A stretch of DNA of 64,000 nt from Pseudomonas chlororaphis (GTDB taxonomy: Bacteria; Pseudomonadota; Gammaproteobacteria; Pseudomonadales; Pseudomonadaceae), in contig NZ_MOAL01000006.1 in the NCBI RefSeq assembly GCF_003731765.1, forward strand, positions 192,563-256,562, given 5' to 3'. This document shows, piece by piece, positions 1 through 9,107 of this stretch. Every line of letters begins with the position of its first letter. The stretch's first letter is position 1. Below the pieces are notes generated by a model that was not told the DNA's origin, did not search any database, and worked only from the letters and a program-made list of their open reading frames with translations. A program made the position numbers and the translations under genes.

Positions 1-128
1 GTGGGGGCGGCGTTAAGAAGGTCTGTCTTCAGGCAGGAATAATCGCAGTCTGCACTTGCTGATGACGGCTTACTAACACTAGGATGCGATAGATTCTCAA
101 ATGCACTGAGTTCTTGCAGAGGCTTTCT

Positions 129-644
129 GTGTCGTCGCCACCCACGCTTCCAGCCACTCACGCCGATGTCCGCGCGCTGTACATCAATCATCACGCCTGG
201 CTGCTGGGCTGGTTGCGCAGACGGCTGCGCCATGGCGACAACGCGGCCGACCTGGCCCACGACACCTTTGTGCACATCCTTGGCAAACCTGAACGGGTGC
301 AAGAGTTGCGTCAGCCACGGGCCTGGTTGAGCACCGTCGCACATGGGCTGATGGTGGATCGCATTCGCCGCCAGCGTATTGAACGGGCGTACCTGGAAGC
401 CATTGCGCACCTGCCGGAGGCTGAGGTGCCATCGCCCGAGTCACAGCTGATTCTGCTGGATACCCTGGCGCGCGTGGATAGATTGCTTGATGGCCTGCCT
501 TCCAAGGTGCGTACGGCCTTTCTGATGTCCCGGCTCGAGGGCCTCAGCTACAAGGAGATCGCCGAGCGCCTGGCCGTCAGTCTGAGCTCGGTGGAGAAAT
601 ACATGGCCAGCGCCATTCGCCATTGCTACCTGGCCCAGCGATGA
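129..644 (+). CDS. FecI-like ECF sigma factor (iron-starvation type)
   Basis: An extracytoplasmic-function sigma factor of about 171 residues that should direct RNA polymerase to the siderophore receptor gene downstream. Region 2 is visible near the N-terminus (LYINHHAWLLGWLRRRL, then DLAHDTFVHIL) and region 4 near the C-terminus (LEGLSYKEIAERLAVSLSSV, a helix-turn-helix). I chose the GTG at 129 because AGAGG lies 6 nt upstream; a TTG at 114 is in the same frame. Its stop overlaps the ATG of the FecR gene by 4 bp, so the two are translationally coupled. In this family the sigma factor is activated by the FecR protein when the receptor binds its ligand, and the sigma gene itself is usually Fur-repressed. 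The siderophore cannot be told from the sequence. Confidence 0.93.
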   Translation: MSSPPTLPATHADVRALYINHHAWLLGWLRRRLRHGDNAADLAHDTFVHILGKPERVQELRQPRAWLSTVAHGLMVDRIRRQRIERAYLEAIAHLPEAEVPSPESQLILLDTLARVDRLLDGLPSKVRTAFLMSRLEGLSYKEIAERLAVSLSSVEKYMASAIRHCYLAQR

Positions 645-1621
645 GCGCTCATTCACTTCCTGAACTGCCCGATAACGTACTCGACGAGGCCATCGGCTGG
701 CTGGTGAGGTTGGAGTCGGACGGCTCAAAACCACAGGTTCTGGAGGCTTGCCGACGCTGGCGCGAAGCCGATGCGTTGCACGAGGCTGCCTGGCAAGCGC
801 TGCAGAAAAGCGACGCCAACTTCAAGGGCTTGGCCGCGCTGCCCGGTACCCTCGCGCTGGATACGCTGGAGCGCCTGCAAAGCGGTCGTCACAGCCGACG
901 CCAGGCGATCAAGCTGCTGGGGATGGGGGTGGTCATCAGTGGTGTTGCCGCCTGGTCGGTACGTGACACCACACGGGTGCCGTGGGGGGCGGACTATGCC
1001 ACTGGGGTGGGCGAGCGTCGTCAGTTCGTTCTGCACGATGGCACCCGCCTGCAACTCAATACCGCCAGTGCGGTGGACGTGCAATTCACCGCCCAGCGTC
1101 GAATGATCACACTGCGCCGCGGCGAGATGTTCATCGATACCGGCAAGGACAGCGCCACGCCCGGCGGGCGCCGCAGCTTCTGGGTCAACAGCCGCCATGC
1201 GCAGTTGCAAGCCATCGGTACCGCCTTTGCGGTGCGTGATGAACAACGCGGCACGCGGGTGCGGCTCGAGGACGGTGTGGTGGCCATTCATGGCAAGGGC
1301 GAGCCGATCCTGATAGCCGCCGGTGAGGAATACCTGATCGATGCCAACGGCAGCCACCGCGTCCAGGCCAGCCCCCTGAACGCCAGTGCCTGGACTCGCG
1401 GGCAACTGGTGGCCAAGCGCATGCCTCTGCACGAGTTGACGGCCGAACTGGAACGCTATCGTCACGGCTGGTTACGCTGCGACCCGGCCATCGCGCAACT
1501 GGAAGTCTCGGGTGTGTTCCAGCTCGATGACATCGACCGGGCCCTGAGTGCCCTGAGCGATTCGTTGCCGGTACGTGTCGAGCGCTTTACGCCGCTGTGG
1601 ACCCGTGTTGTTGCCCGTTAA
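641..1621 (+). CDS. FecR-family anti-sigma factor / signal transducer
   Basis: A 326-residue inner-membrane regulator that relays receptor occupancy to the upstream sigma factor. The N-terminal 80 residues are the cytoplasmic sigma-binding DUF4880-type domain (AIGWLVRLES, ACRRWREADALHEAAWQAL). A single membrane segment follows near residue 95-110, just after a twin-arginine SRRQAIKLLGMGVV. The periplasmic FecR domain (VGERRQFVLHDGTRLQLNT) and a C-terminal receptor-contact domain come next. The ATG at 641 overlaps the sigma-factor stop by 4 bp, which fixes the start. Tat-dependent insertion has been reported for E. coli FecR and the RR pair fits that. It probably pairs with the receptor beginning at 1719. 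Confidence 0.92.
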   Translation: MSAHSLPELPDNVLDEAIGWLVRLESDGSKPQVLEACRRWREADALHEAAWQALQKSDANFKGLAALPGTLALDTLERLQSGRHSRRQAIKLLGMGVVISGVAAWSVRDTTRVPWGADYATGVGERRQFVLHDGTRLQLNTASAVDVQFTAQRRMITLRRGEMFIDTGKDSATPGGRRSFWVNSRHAQLQAIGTAFAVRDEQRGTRVRLEDGVVAIHGKGEPILIAAGEEYLIDANGSHRVQASPLNASAWTRGQLVAKRMPLHELTAELERYRHGWLRCDPAIAQLEVSGVFQLDDIDRALSALSDSLPVRVERFTPLWTRVVAR

Positions 1622-1718
1622 GCCTGATGAGAAAAAATCTCAAAAACAGTTACGGGTTTTTCCGAGCCCTTCGACAGACAGGGAATACACCCAGTCATTC
1701 GAAAGGAGCTCGTCGTTC

Positions 1719-4184
1719 ATGTCCTCTGCTTTTATTCCTTCTCGGCCTCTGCAGCACCGTGTCCTGGCGCTGACCCTGCGGAGCATTTTGCTGGCCGGCA
1801 TGACCGGTCTGCCGCTGGCCAGTTTTGCGGTGCAGGCAGAGCAAGCCGATAGCCGTCATTACGACCTGGCGGCCGGGCCGTTGGAAGACTCGCTCAACAG
1901 CTTCGCCCAGGTGGCCGGTATCAGCCTGCCCTTCGACCCGGCCCTGGTGCAGGGCAAGCGTGCGCCGGCGTTGCGCGGTGACTATGGGGTGCATGAGGGC
2001 CTCAACCGTCTGCTCGTCGACAGTGGCTTGACGGTGACCCGCACAGACAGCGGCAACTACCTGCTGATTGACCATGGCCAGGGCGGTGGAGCCCTCGAAC
2101 TGGGCGCTACCAACATCAGCGGCCTGAGCCTGGGGTCGACGACCGAGAGCAGCGGTTCCTACACCACGGGGGCCATGCAGACGGCGACCAAGCTGCCGCT
2201 GTCCCTACGGGAAACACCGCAGTCGGTGACGGTCATGACCCGTCAGCGCATGGACGACCAGGGAATGCGCAGCCTCGATGACGTCGTCCAGGCCACGCCC
2301 GGGCTACGCTTGTCGGCTTCGCGCCCGGCCAACAGCGAGTTCTTCGCCCGCGGTTTCCCCATCACCAACCTGATGTTCGACGGCCTGCCCACCACCTATA
2401 ACGCCGATTGGGTCGCCAGCGCCGACTTGGCTCCCTACGACCGCGTCGAAGTGGTACGCGGCGCTACCGGCATGATGCAAGGCGCCGGCAACCCCTCGGC
2501 CGCCATCAATATGGTGCGCAAGCGTCCGACCAAAGAGTTCCAGGCCAGTGTCACCGGCAGCGCCGGCAGTTGGGACAACTACCGCAGCGAGCTGGATGTC
2601 TCTGGCCCGGTCAATGCCAGCGGCACCGTGCGTGGCCGCTTTGTCGGCGCCTACAACGACAAGGACAGCTATCAGGATTACGCCGGGCGTGAGCGCGGTG
2701 TGTTCTACGGGGTCAGCGAGTTCGACCTGAGCGATAGCACGACCCTGACCGTAGGGGCGTCCGACCAGAACGACAACAACAACATCAACTGGGGCGGCTT
2801 GCCGGTGAGCCCTGATGGCAGCCACATGGGCTTCTCCCGTTCCAAGACGTTCGGATACAGATGGTCGCACCAGGACGTCGACAACAAGACGCTGTTCGTC
2901 GAACTCGATCAGCGCTTCGACAACGACTGGCGCCTGCACCTGGGGGCTTCGAAAAACTGGTCCGACTTCAAGATGATGGGCGGCGTCCTGGAACGTAACA
3001 ACGACGCGACCTACCGCCAGCGCGTGTTCAACCAGAACCGTGACTTTGACCAGTCCACCTATGATTTTTTCGCCAGTGGCCCCTTTGCGCTCCTGGGTCG
3101 CCAGCATGAACTGGTGGTGGGCGCCAGCAAGCGTCAACTCAAGACCGAGGCCATCGGTGGCCACCGTTTTTTCAACAATATCGACATCAACAGCTTCAAA
3201 CCCACCGATTTGGCCAGGCCAACCGTTCCGGACGTTTACTCCCTCAGTGACAAGGTCGACCAGGAAGGGCTCTACCTGACCACCCGCTGGAATCTCGCCG
3301 ACCCGCTGAAAGTCATTCTCGGTGCTCGTCTGGACTGGTACGACGCGACCTCGATCTACGACCAGACCAACGACCAGTACTACACCTCGGGCAAGACCAA
3401 GGAAGTACGCCACGTCACTCGTTATGCCGGTGTCATCTATGACCTGGACGACAACCATTCGGTCTATGCCAGCTACACCGATATCTTCCAGCCCCAGACC
3501 GAGAAGAACGGTGCGGGCACTGGGATCAAACCGATCACGGGTGAAAACTACGAAGTGGGCATCAAGGGCGAGTACTTGGGCGGTGCGCTGAATGCCAGTG
3601 CCTCGCTGTTTCAGATCGACCAGCTCAACCGGGCGGCGGAAGTGGCAGACGCCCGCCTGTGCACGGTCATCCCCGTGGGCAGCTTCGGGTGCTATGAAGC
3701 CGCCGGCAAGGTTCGCAGCCAGGGCATCGAACTGGAGATCAACGGTGCGCTGACCCCCAACTGGCAAGTGGGCGCCGGTTATACCTTCGCCCAGGCCAAG
3801 TACGAGAAAGATGCCGACAAGACCAAGGAAGGCACCTTGTTTGACACCGACGTTCCCCGCCACATGTTCAAGGCCAATACCACCTACCACCTGCAAGGCG
3901 ACCTGAAGCCGTGGCGTATCGGTGCCAACCTCTACAGCCAGAGCGCGACCTTCAACAAAGGCCGCAATGTGTTCGGCAACTTCCATATCGAACAGCAGGC
4001 CTACGCCTTGGTCGGGCTGATGGCCGGCTACCAAGTCAATAAGCACCTGGACACTCAGCTCAACATCAATAACGTCTTCGACAAAAAGTATTACCAAGGC
4101 ATCGCCAGCAACTCCACCTGGAGCCCGTACGACGTCTTCGGCGATCCCCGTAACTTCACGGTCACGGCGAAATACAGCTTCTGA
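1719..4184 (+). CDS. TonB-dependent siderophore receptor with N-terminal signalling (STN) domain
   Basis: An outer-membrane receptor of 821 residues in the FpvA/FoxA class that imports a ferric siderophore using TonB energy and signals through the FecR/sigma pair upstream. A signal peptide runs to about residue 36 (LPLASFAVQA). The STN domain follows (YDLAAGPLEDSLNSFAQVAG), then the plug (LRETPQSVTVMTRQRMDDQG, VEVVRGATGMMQGAGNPSA). The rest is a beta barrel that ends in the aromatic terminus FTVTAKYSF. The start ATG at 1719 has AAAGGAG 10 nt upstream. The gene lies about 100 bp after fecR and is closed by a strong terminator. The presence of STN plus adjacent sigma/FecR genes is diagnostic of cell-surface signalling. 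The ligand is unknown. Confidence 0.95.
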   Translation: MSSAFIPSRPLQHRVLALTLRSILLAGMTGLPLASFAVQAEQADSRHYDLAAGPLEDSLNSFAQVAGISLPFDPALVQGKRAPALRGDYGVHEGLNRLLVDSGLTVTRTDSGNYLLIDHGQGGGALELGATNISGLSLGSTTESSGSYTTGAMQTATKLPLSLRETPQSVTVMTRQRMDDQGMRSLDDVVQATPGLRLSASRPANSEFFARGFPITNLMFDGLPTTYNADWVASADLAPYDRVEVVRGATGMMQGAGNPSAAINMVRKRPTKEFQASVTGSAGSWDNYRSELDVSGPVNASGTVRGRFVGAYNDKDSYQDYAGRERGVFYGVSEFDLSDSTTLTVGASDQNDNNNINWGGLPVSPDGSHMGFSRSKTFGYRWSHQDVDNKTLFVELDQRFDNDWRLHLGASKNWSDFKMMGGVLERNNDATYRQRVFNQNRDFDQSTYDFFASGPFALLGRQHELVVGASKRQLKTEAIGGHRFFNNIDINSFKPTDLARPTVPDVYSLSDKVDQEGLYLTTRWNLADPLKVILGARLDWYDATSIYDQTNDQYYTSGKTKEVRHVTRYAGVIYDLDDNHSVYASYTDIFQPQTEKNGAGTGIKPITGENYEVGIKGEYLGGALNASASLFQIDQLNRAAEVADARLCTVIPVGSFGCYEAAGKVRSQGIELEINGALTPNWQVGAGYTFAQAKYEKDADKTKEGTLFDTDVPRHMFKANTTYHLQGDLKPWRIGANLYSQSATFNKGRNVFGNFHIEQQAYALVGLMAGYQVNKHLDTQLNINNVFDKKYYQGIASNSTWSPYDVFGDPRNFTVTAKYSF

Positions 4185-4212
4185 GGACATCGCGGGCCAA
4201 AGCGTTGCAAAC

Positions 4213-4254
4213 GCCTAAAAAATCCGCAGCCACGACAGGGTGCGGATTTTTTTT
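4213..4254 (+). terminator. Rho-independent terminator after the first receptor gene
   Basis: AAAAAATCCGCA at about 4217-4228 pairs with TGCGGATTTTTTTT at 4241-4254 across a 12-nt loop, giving an 8 bp G+C-containing core, a flanking A/T stem and a T run. It sits 30 nt after the receptor stop. Confidence 0.85.
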
Positions 4255-4429
4255 GCTCCATGAGAAGCCCCATTCGACTAAGCGTGCAATCCAGTCACTT
4301 TCAGGGTGCGGATCATTACTGAACGTTCAAATTCAATAGCCACTGCGCCGCCAAGGCGCGCAGTCGGTCGGGGGTAGGGGAGGTGATGTGGCCGAGCCCA
4401 GATCGAATGGGCTGTGTTGTCAGGTGCCG

Positions 4430-4999
4430 TTAACGATGTTCCGCTGCCAACATTGATCTGAACTGTGAAATGTTTTCTGCAGATAGCCCGGCAGCCTCGA
4501 ACACTGCGCAGGTGAAGCTGACGGGGGCAGGGCCGGGGGCAGTGATGATGCCGTCTGCAACCATCGCGACTGAACGGCTCTGATAGAGCGCCCCCCCGTT
4601 ATAGTTTTCGGCATTGTGCTGCAGGAAGTCCGCGCTGTTCGAGGTATGAGGAATCGTGTCGAGAAGCCCGGCTCTTGCCAGTGCAAGCGTCCCGCCGCAG
4701 ATACCGGCGATTGTCGCGCCACTGTCACGACTGGCCTGAAGAAAGTCTCGAACATCCGGTGCTTCTGCGCCTTCCCAGGCCATTCCGCCAATGACCACGA
4801 CAACATCCGGCTTCCACTCCAGGCAGTGCTGCAAATGGCTATCCACCGTTGCAGTCAATCCGCCCTGCGAGCATAACTGCCCGGTAACAGGGGCGAAAAA
4901 CCTGACGTCTATCCCATAAAACGGGGATGCAGTGCCGGCAATGAACGCATATTCCCAATCCGCAAAACCGGGTGTCAGTATCAAACCTATCCGTGCCAT
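4430..4999 (-). CDS. DJ-1/PfpI family protein
   Basis: A 189-residue class I glutamine-amidotransferase-fold protein. The nucleophile elbow is plain in ATIAGICGGTLALARAGLL (Cys about residue 98), preceded by the strand DVVVVIGGMAWEG. Members of this superfamily are protease, chaperone, deglycase or hydratase enzymes, and the sequence alone does not say which. The start ATG has GGAGAGG 8 nt upstream. It lies alone on the minus strand, convergent with the receptor operon and divergent from the YCII-like gene at 5173. There is no signal peptide, so it should be cytoplasmic. Confidence 0.85.
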   Translation of the reverse strand: MARIGLILTPGFADWEYAFIAGTASPFYGIDVRFFAPVTGQLCSQGGLTATVDSHLQHCLEWKPDVVVVIGGMAWEGAEAPDVRDFLQASRDSGATIAGICGGTLALARAGLLDTIPHTSNSADFLQHNAENYNGGALYQSRSVAMVADGIITAPGPAPVSFTCAVFEAAGLSAENISQFRSMLAAEHR

Positions 5000-5172
5000 T
5001 CGTCAGACCTCTCCATGAATCCCGAGACCATAGAGAGGCCATACACAGATTTCAAGGGCTGCTTCGGGTCGATTGAAGACCTTTGAAATCGGCCAGTAAC
5101 CTTGGCTACCGAGTATCATCCAGCCGCTGCCCGGGCAGCGCCCGTCTAACCGTGTGAACAAGGAGAACGCGC

Positions 5173-5475
5173 ATGAACGAATACATATTATTCATGCACC
5201 GAGATGCCAACGACCTGGCTGCAGCCGGTGACCCAGAGCGGTGGGCGCGGTACATCACCAGGCTGCGCGGCACGGGGTTGTTTGACGGGGGTAGCTCTAT
5301 CGGTGAGGGCGAATGCCTGCGCAAAGGGCACACGAGCGTGGCCGCTGTGGCGGATATCAGTGGATTTGTTCGAGTTCGGGCAAAAAATCTTGAAGATGCG
5401 AAAGCCTTTCTTGCCGGCAACCCGGTTTTTGAGGCCGGCGGCACAGTGGAGATTCGCGAGCTTTCCCGCCAGTAG
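5173..5475 (+). CDS. YCII/DGPF-like small protein
   Basis: A 100-residue cytoplasmic protein with a strong ribosome binding site (AAGGAG, 7-8 nt before the ATG). The opening MNEYILFMH and the GGSSIGEGECL and VRVRAKNLEDAKAFLAGNP segments resemble the YCII/DGPF ferredoxin-like fold often found beside ECF sigma factors. No catalytic role can be assigned. Family membership is inferred from overall pattern, not from an alignment. It stands alone between the divergent PfpI gene and a strong hairpin. Confidence 0.75.
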   Translation: MNEYILFMHRDANDLAAAGDPERWARYITRLRGTGLFDGGSSIGEGECLRKGHTSVAAVADISGFVRVRAKNLEDAKAFLAGNPVFEAGGTVEIRELSRQ

Positions 5476-5526
5476 ACGGTATAGGGTCAGGCGTTAACGG
5501 GGGCACGCGCCTCAGCCGGAAGCGAC

Positions 5527-5562
5527 CCATCAAGTCCTCTCTCTACTGGGAGGACTTGATGG
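5527..5562. repeat. Perfect 13-bp inverted repeat (hairpin)
   Basis: CCATCAAGTCCTC at 5527-5539 is exactly complementary to GAGGACTTGATGG at 5550-5562, with a 10-nt loop. It lies 50 nt after the YCII-like gene and 58 nt before the next start. There is no T run on either side, so it is not a canonical terminator, although it may still stop or protect transcripts. Confidence 0.8.
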
Positions 5563-5620
5563 GGCATTAGGCGTAAGAGGGGAGAGGAAATACATTGGCA
5601 CGCCTATCTTGGGAGCATCA

Positions 5621-6043
5621 ATGAACAGACTGATTGGCGGACTTGTCTTGGTAGGTGGGTCCCTGGTTGCCAGCCACGCGATGGCTGAGCCGCAATGCGG
5701 GGACCTGCTCGCGGAACTCAGCGAAAAGCCTGAGGTTGTAGAGTTTCTGGAGTGCACTAAAAACAACGACGAGCTGGGAAAACCCATCGTTGCTCGCTAC
5801 CGCGTAAAAGGCTCGGAGGCCCTTGAGGCTGAGCGGTACATGAGCCGGAGCTTCAGGCAGCCGAAGCTCCGGTACATCTGCTGCGGCTGGGATTCAACGA
5901 TTTATTCCTATCGCGATGAAGCAACACAGCGTTGGTACACGCTCGGTATGGGGTCCGAGGAAACGCCCGTCAACCAACGGGAATCATGGTCGAAAATAAC
6001 GTATTTCTACATCACGGCATCCATCACGACTGAAGAGTTCTGA
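5621..6043 (+). CDS. Exported hypothetical protein, DUF4952-like
   Basis: A 140-residue protein beginning MNRLIGGLVLVGGSLVASHA with a signal peptide and likely cleavage at AMA|EPQCG. The ATG at 5621 has GGGAG 5 nt upstream; an in-frame TTG at 5609 is less likely. The mature part has cysteines at CGDLL, LECTK and YICCGWDS, so periplasmic disulfides are possible, and a Trp/Tyr-rich C-terminus. The pattern reminds me of DUF4952, a family without known function. It is not obviously operonic with its neighbours. Confidence 0.75.
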   Translation: MNRLIGGLVLVGGSLVASHAMAEPQCGDLLAELSEKPEVVEFLECTKNNDELGKPIVARYRVKGSEALEAERYMSRSFRQPKLRYICCGWDSTIYSYRDEATQRWYTLGMGSEETPVNQRESWSKITYFYITASITTEEF

Positions 6044-6219
6044 AGGGAAAAAGGATGGATGTGCCTTCCATGCAGTAGCCGGGGGGCGGCGAGTAAGGGT
6101 CTACACCATCATCGTTGATTCAGTGTGTGGTCAATGGCCAAGAGGAACATTTTGGGGCCGCTGCGGAATGCATTCCCGGTGCTGTGGTCTGTACAACAAC
6201 GCCGCCAAGGACCCGTGTC

Positions 6220-6813
6220 ATGTCTGTTCGTCGTACCCACTGCCTGCTGATCCTGCCGTTGTTTGCCGGCTGCCAATACCTCCCACAGACCCACTACTTC
6301 ATTGCACCGGAACACGAGCCGAACCCCGCTTGGATCCGTATCGTCAACTTCACCCAGCACGCCGATATATACCAATACGAAAACGGTGTGCGTTCGGGAG
6401 GGGTCGTTCGCCGAGGGCCCTTGCCCTTTATCAATACACAGGATGCGGGCCTGCCTAAAGCAGGGCAAAACCTGACGTCCGACTACTTTGAAACACCCGT
6501 CCGACCCGGCATCGAAACCCATGTGGGGATGTTTTGGGAGGGGCCGCGTACCCAGTCTTGCTCCGTGACAGCGCAGTTCACGCCACAGGCCGGGCGTTAT
6601 TATCAGTTCAGAATGACGTCGGGTTCGGGAGGCACTTGCACGCTGTACCCTTCGCTGATCGAGCGCGACAAAGAAGGCACCGGGTGGCATCTAACGCCCA
6701 ACCCGGAGGTCACTTATAAATACGCCGGGCCCACGGCCAACACCTATTACCGCGAGAGTCGTTTCGAGAACCCCGACTTCAAGCCCTCTATCGATACCCA
6801 TCCCGGCCTGTAG
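6220..6813 (+). CDS. Putative lipoprotein of unknown function
   Basis: A 197-residue predicted lipoprotein. The ATG at 6220 is followed by a short basic and hydrophobic leader ending in the lipobox LFAGC, so the mature protein should start at Cys16 and be acylated. AAGGA lies about 9 nt upstream. An in-frame extension to 6115 would bury the leader and is rejected. The mature part is mainly beta-like (PAWIRIVNFTQHADIYQYEN, GRYYQFRMTSGSGGTCTLYP) and has two spaced cysteines (RTQSCSVTAQF, GGTCTLYP). I do not recognise a family. Confidence 0.75.
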   Translation: MSVRRTHCLLILPLFAGCQYLPQTHYFIAPEHEPNPAWIRIVNFTQHADIYQYENGVRSGGVVRRGPLPFINTQDAGLPKAGQNLTSDYFETPVRPGIETHVGMFWEGPRTQSCSVTAQFTPQAGRYYQFRMTSGSGGTCTLYPSLIERDKEGTGWHLTPNPEVTYKYAGPTANTYYRESRFENPDFKPSIDTHPGL

Positions 6814-6919
6814 TGATGTTTCACAGGATGCGATCAGACGCGAGCCAGAGGCTTGAATTCCCATGGCGTTTGCGGGCATGCCTCACGGCGCACGTGAACC
6901 CCGAAGACATCCAACCTTC

Positions 6920-7216
6920 ATGATTGCCCGAATGTCGCAAGCGCCCGTTTATCTATTCGCCAAGGTGCGGCAACCCTGTGAGTATCGCCCCGGCGTCACG
7001 GCTATCGTGCTGTTTGGCCTTGAGGTCGAGGGAGAGGGCGAGCCGCCGGTTTATCTGGAGATCCGCTTCATCGATTACGCCGGCCAGAAGATTGAAGGCG
7101 ACCATTTGATGCTGTCCTTGGAAGATGCCCTTGAGTCTGCCCGTGTTGATTACGGCATTCTGCAGGCTGATTGGCGTGCGATGAGCCCAGCGGAAATTGC
7201 AAGGATCCCCTGGTAG
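6920..7216 (+). CDS. Hypothetical cytoplasmic protein
   Basis: A small protein of about 98 residues with no signal peptide or membrane segment. Possible starts are ATG at 6920, 6932 or 6863 and none has a good ribosome binding site, so the N-terminus is uncertain. The core (PGVTAIVLFGLEVEGEGEPP, LEIRFIDYAGQKIEGDHLML) looks like an alpha/beta domain rich in acidic residues. I do not recognise the family. It is the last gene before the convergent ene-reductase. Confidence 0.55.
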   Translation: MIARMSQAPVYLFAKVRQPCEYRPGVTAIVLFGLEVEGEGEPPVYLEIRFIDYAGQKIEGDHLMLSLEDALESARVDYGILQADWRAMSPAEIARIPW

Positions 7217-7338
7217 TGATGGCGCTCACCCGAACCAATATTGTGTCGTCCTGGTGAGGTGTTCTAAAGGCTGCGTTTGGCCGGTTGCGAGATTTAATCG
7301 TTGGAGGGAGACGAATCTCCCCCCGGGCTTTGCGCGAC

Positions 7339-8454
7339 TTAATTCGTCACCGTTTCGCTGTACGCGGGATAGTCGGTATAGCCTTTGGTTGGGCTGCCGT
7401 TGACGCCATAAAAAGTAGCCCGATCACCTTCTGCTATCGGCCAGCCGTTTTGCATCCGTTCGACAAGGTCGGGATTGGAAATGAATGGGCGACCAAAGGC
7501 GATCAGATCCAGATCGCCGGCTTCCAGCACAGTCTCTGCCAGCTCCCGATTAAAGCCTCCCGCAGCGATCAAGGTGCCTTGATACGTTTGGCGGAATCGA
7601 ACGGCAAACCCCTCGGGAATCGCTTCTGCGCCAATCGTGAGCTGATCACTCAAATGCACATACGCCAGGTCTCGGTCATTGAGCGCCGAGGCCAGGCTCA
7701 GCCAGGTATCGGTTTCTTCGGCGTAGGGGTGCATGTCGAAAAGGCGACCAAATGGGGACAACCGCACGCCTACCCGGGCACTGCCAATTGCTGCGGCCAA
7801 GGCATCCAGTGTTTCGAGCAGGAAGCGTTGGCGATTGGTGATGGAGCCGCCGTAGGTGTCCTGGCGAGTGTTCAACGCACCGTTCAGGAATTGCTCGAAG
7901 AGATAGCCGTTGGCACCGTGCAATTCGATGCCGTCAAAACCAGCGTCCAGCGCACGTCGCGCGGCGCTTGCAAAGTCACCGATGAGCCGATGCACCTCGG
8001 CTGTGCTCAAGGCTCTTGGGCGGCTTGCCTGCACGGGGCCGGGCTTGTCTTTTTCAACCCAGCCGTAGGCATTCGAGCTGGCGGCAACGGTAGCGACCGA
8101 TGACACCGGAGAGGCGCCTCCAGGCTGAAGTGACACATGGGACATACGTCCGACATGCCACAGTTGCGCGAAGATCCGCCCGCCTTTGGCGTGGACGGCA
8201 TCAGTGACTCGCCGCCAGGCTCGAGTGTGTTCATCGCTATACAGACCAGGGTTGAACAGGTAACCACAGCCCTCGCGGGAGATCGGGATGCCTTCACTGA
8301 TAATCAGCCCGGCAGAGGCTCGTTGGGCGTAGTAGAGAACCGTGTGTTCATCCGGAATATCGTCAAGGGCTCTTGCCCGTGTCATAGGGGCCATGACCAC
8401 GCGATTGGCCAACTCGGTACCGGCCAGATCGTAGGGTTTGAATAATGTGTTCAT
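7339..8454 (-). CDS. Old Yellow Enzyme family NADH:flavin oxidoreductase (ene-reductase)
   Basis: A 371-residue FMN enzyme of the NemA/XenB class that reduces activated C=C bonds or nitro groups with NAD(P)H. The TIM barrel opens with LANRVVMAPMTRARA, an N-terminal family signature. The substrate-binding pair is the usual H-x-x-N in ELHGANGYLFEQFLN, and the FMN-phosphate segment is IAAGGF followed by LIAFGRPFISNPDLV. Length is typical. The stop of the SnoaL-like gene upstream lies 36 nt away on the same strand, so the two probably form an operon, with the LysR gene at 9108 divergent from it as its likely regulator. Confidence 0.93.
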   Translation of the reverse strand: MNTLFKPYDLAGTELANRVVMAPMTRARALDDIPDEHTVLYYAQRASAGLIISEGIPISREGCGYLFNPGLYSDEHTRAWRRVTDAVHAKGGRIFAQLWHVGRMSHVSLQPGGASPVSSVATVAASSNAYGWVEKDKPGPVQASRPRALSTAEVHRLIGDFASAARRALDAGFDGIELHGANGYLFEQFLNGALNTRQDTYGGSITNRQRFLLETLDALAAAIGSARVGVRLSPFGRLFDMHPYAEETDTWLSLASALNDRDLAYVHLSDQLTIGAEAIPEGFAVRFRQTYQGTLIAAGGFNRELAETVLEAGDLDLIAFGRPFISNPDLVERMQNGWPIAEGDRATFYGVNGSPTKGYTDYPAYSETVTN

Positions 8455-8490
8455 CAGAAACTCGGGAAGTCAGTGAAAAGGGGAGAGGGA

Positions 8491-9012
8491 TCAGGACGGC
8501 AGAACCAGCCCATTGCCTGGATCGCCGCCGCCGACATTGGGCTCAGGCCAGACGACATCCAGGCGGGTACGGCTGATCAGCCATTGGCCCTTCACGCGGC
8601 GATACTCGTCGGCATACAGCCCAACCAGCAGAAGCGGGTTTTCGTCGGCAGCCCTTTGCGTAGCGAAGTCGATCAGGTAGCAACGCCCTTCGGCCTGGTT
8701 CTCATCGAGAATCTCGATCCAGTGATTCGACACAGCGTGCATGAAGGGATACGCCCCGCGTTGTTGCGCATCGAATGCTGAAAATGCTTGGAACAAGCCC
8801 TGCTGAATGGCGTCACGGCCCCTCCAGCAACCGCGATCAACCTGGCAAATGGCGTCCTCGGTAAACAACTGTGCGAGTGCATCCATCCGATTGGCATCGA
8901 GATGATGGCAGTAGCGCAGTCGCAGGTTCCTGATCGCTTCAAGGGTGAGCAGTCGGTTCACATCGGCGTTCACAGTGGCCTCCAGGGGAAGGTCGTTCAA
9001 AAGGAAGGCCAC
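8491..9012 (-). CDS. SnoaL/NTF2-like protein
   Basis: A 173-residue protein with the cone-shaped NTF2-like fold, read from EAIRNLRLRYCHHLDANRMD, ALAQLFTEDAICQVDRG, a central WRGRDAIQQGLFQAF and the C-terminal WLISRTRLDVVWPEP. Such proteins are dehydratases, isomerases or small ligand binders; a His pair near residue 36 could be catalytic, but this is inference. The chosen start is GTG at 9012 with GGA about 6 nt upstream. It is the first gene of an operon with the ene-reductase, suggesting joint metabolism of an unsaturated carbonyl compound. Confidence 0.8.
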   Translation of the reverse strand: MAFLLNDLPLEATVNADVNRLLTLEAIRNLRLRYCHHLDANRMDALAQLFTEDAICQVDRGCWRGRDAIQQGLFQAFSAFDAQQRGAYPFMHAVSNHWIEILDENQAEGRCYLIDFATQRAADENPLLLVGLYADEYRRVKGQWLISRTRLDVVWPEPNVGGGDPGNGLVLPS

Positions 9013-9036
9013 CTTAATCCAGTCCAGAAAATCTAT

Positions 9037-9058
9037 TGATTCGTGAAAATTACAATCA
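9037..9058. promoter_or_regulatory. Candidate LysR-type operator between the divergent genes
   Basis: TGATT at 9037-9041 and AATCA at 9054-9058 form an inverted repeat with a 12-nt A/T-rich centre in the 95-bp gap between the SnoaL-like gene and the LysR gene. Size and place suit a LysR recognition site. The arms are only 5 bp, so this is tentative. Confidence 0.35.
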
Positions 9059-9107
9059 GTTGATCCTCCAGGGATAGAATCGAGCTTTCAGCAATGTGGA
9101 GCCCGTC

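Noticed and set aside
2304..4190. A 628-codon open frame on the minus strand opposite the first siderophore receptor
   Set aside because: It exactly shadows a well-supported receptor gene; its product is Gly/Val rich with no family resemblance and has no ribosome binding site. High GC gives long antisense frames.
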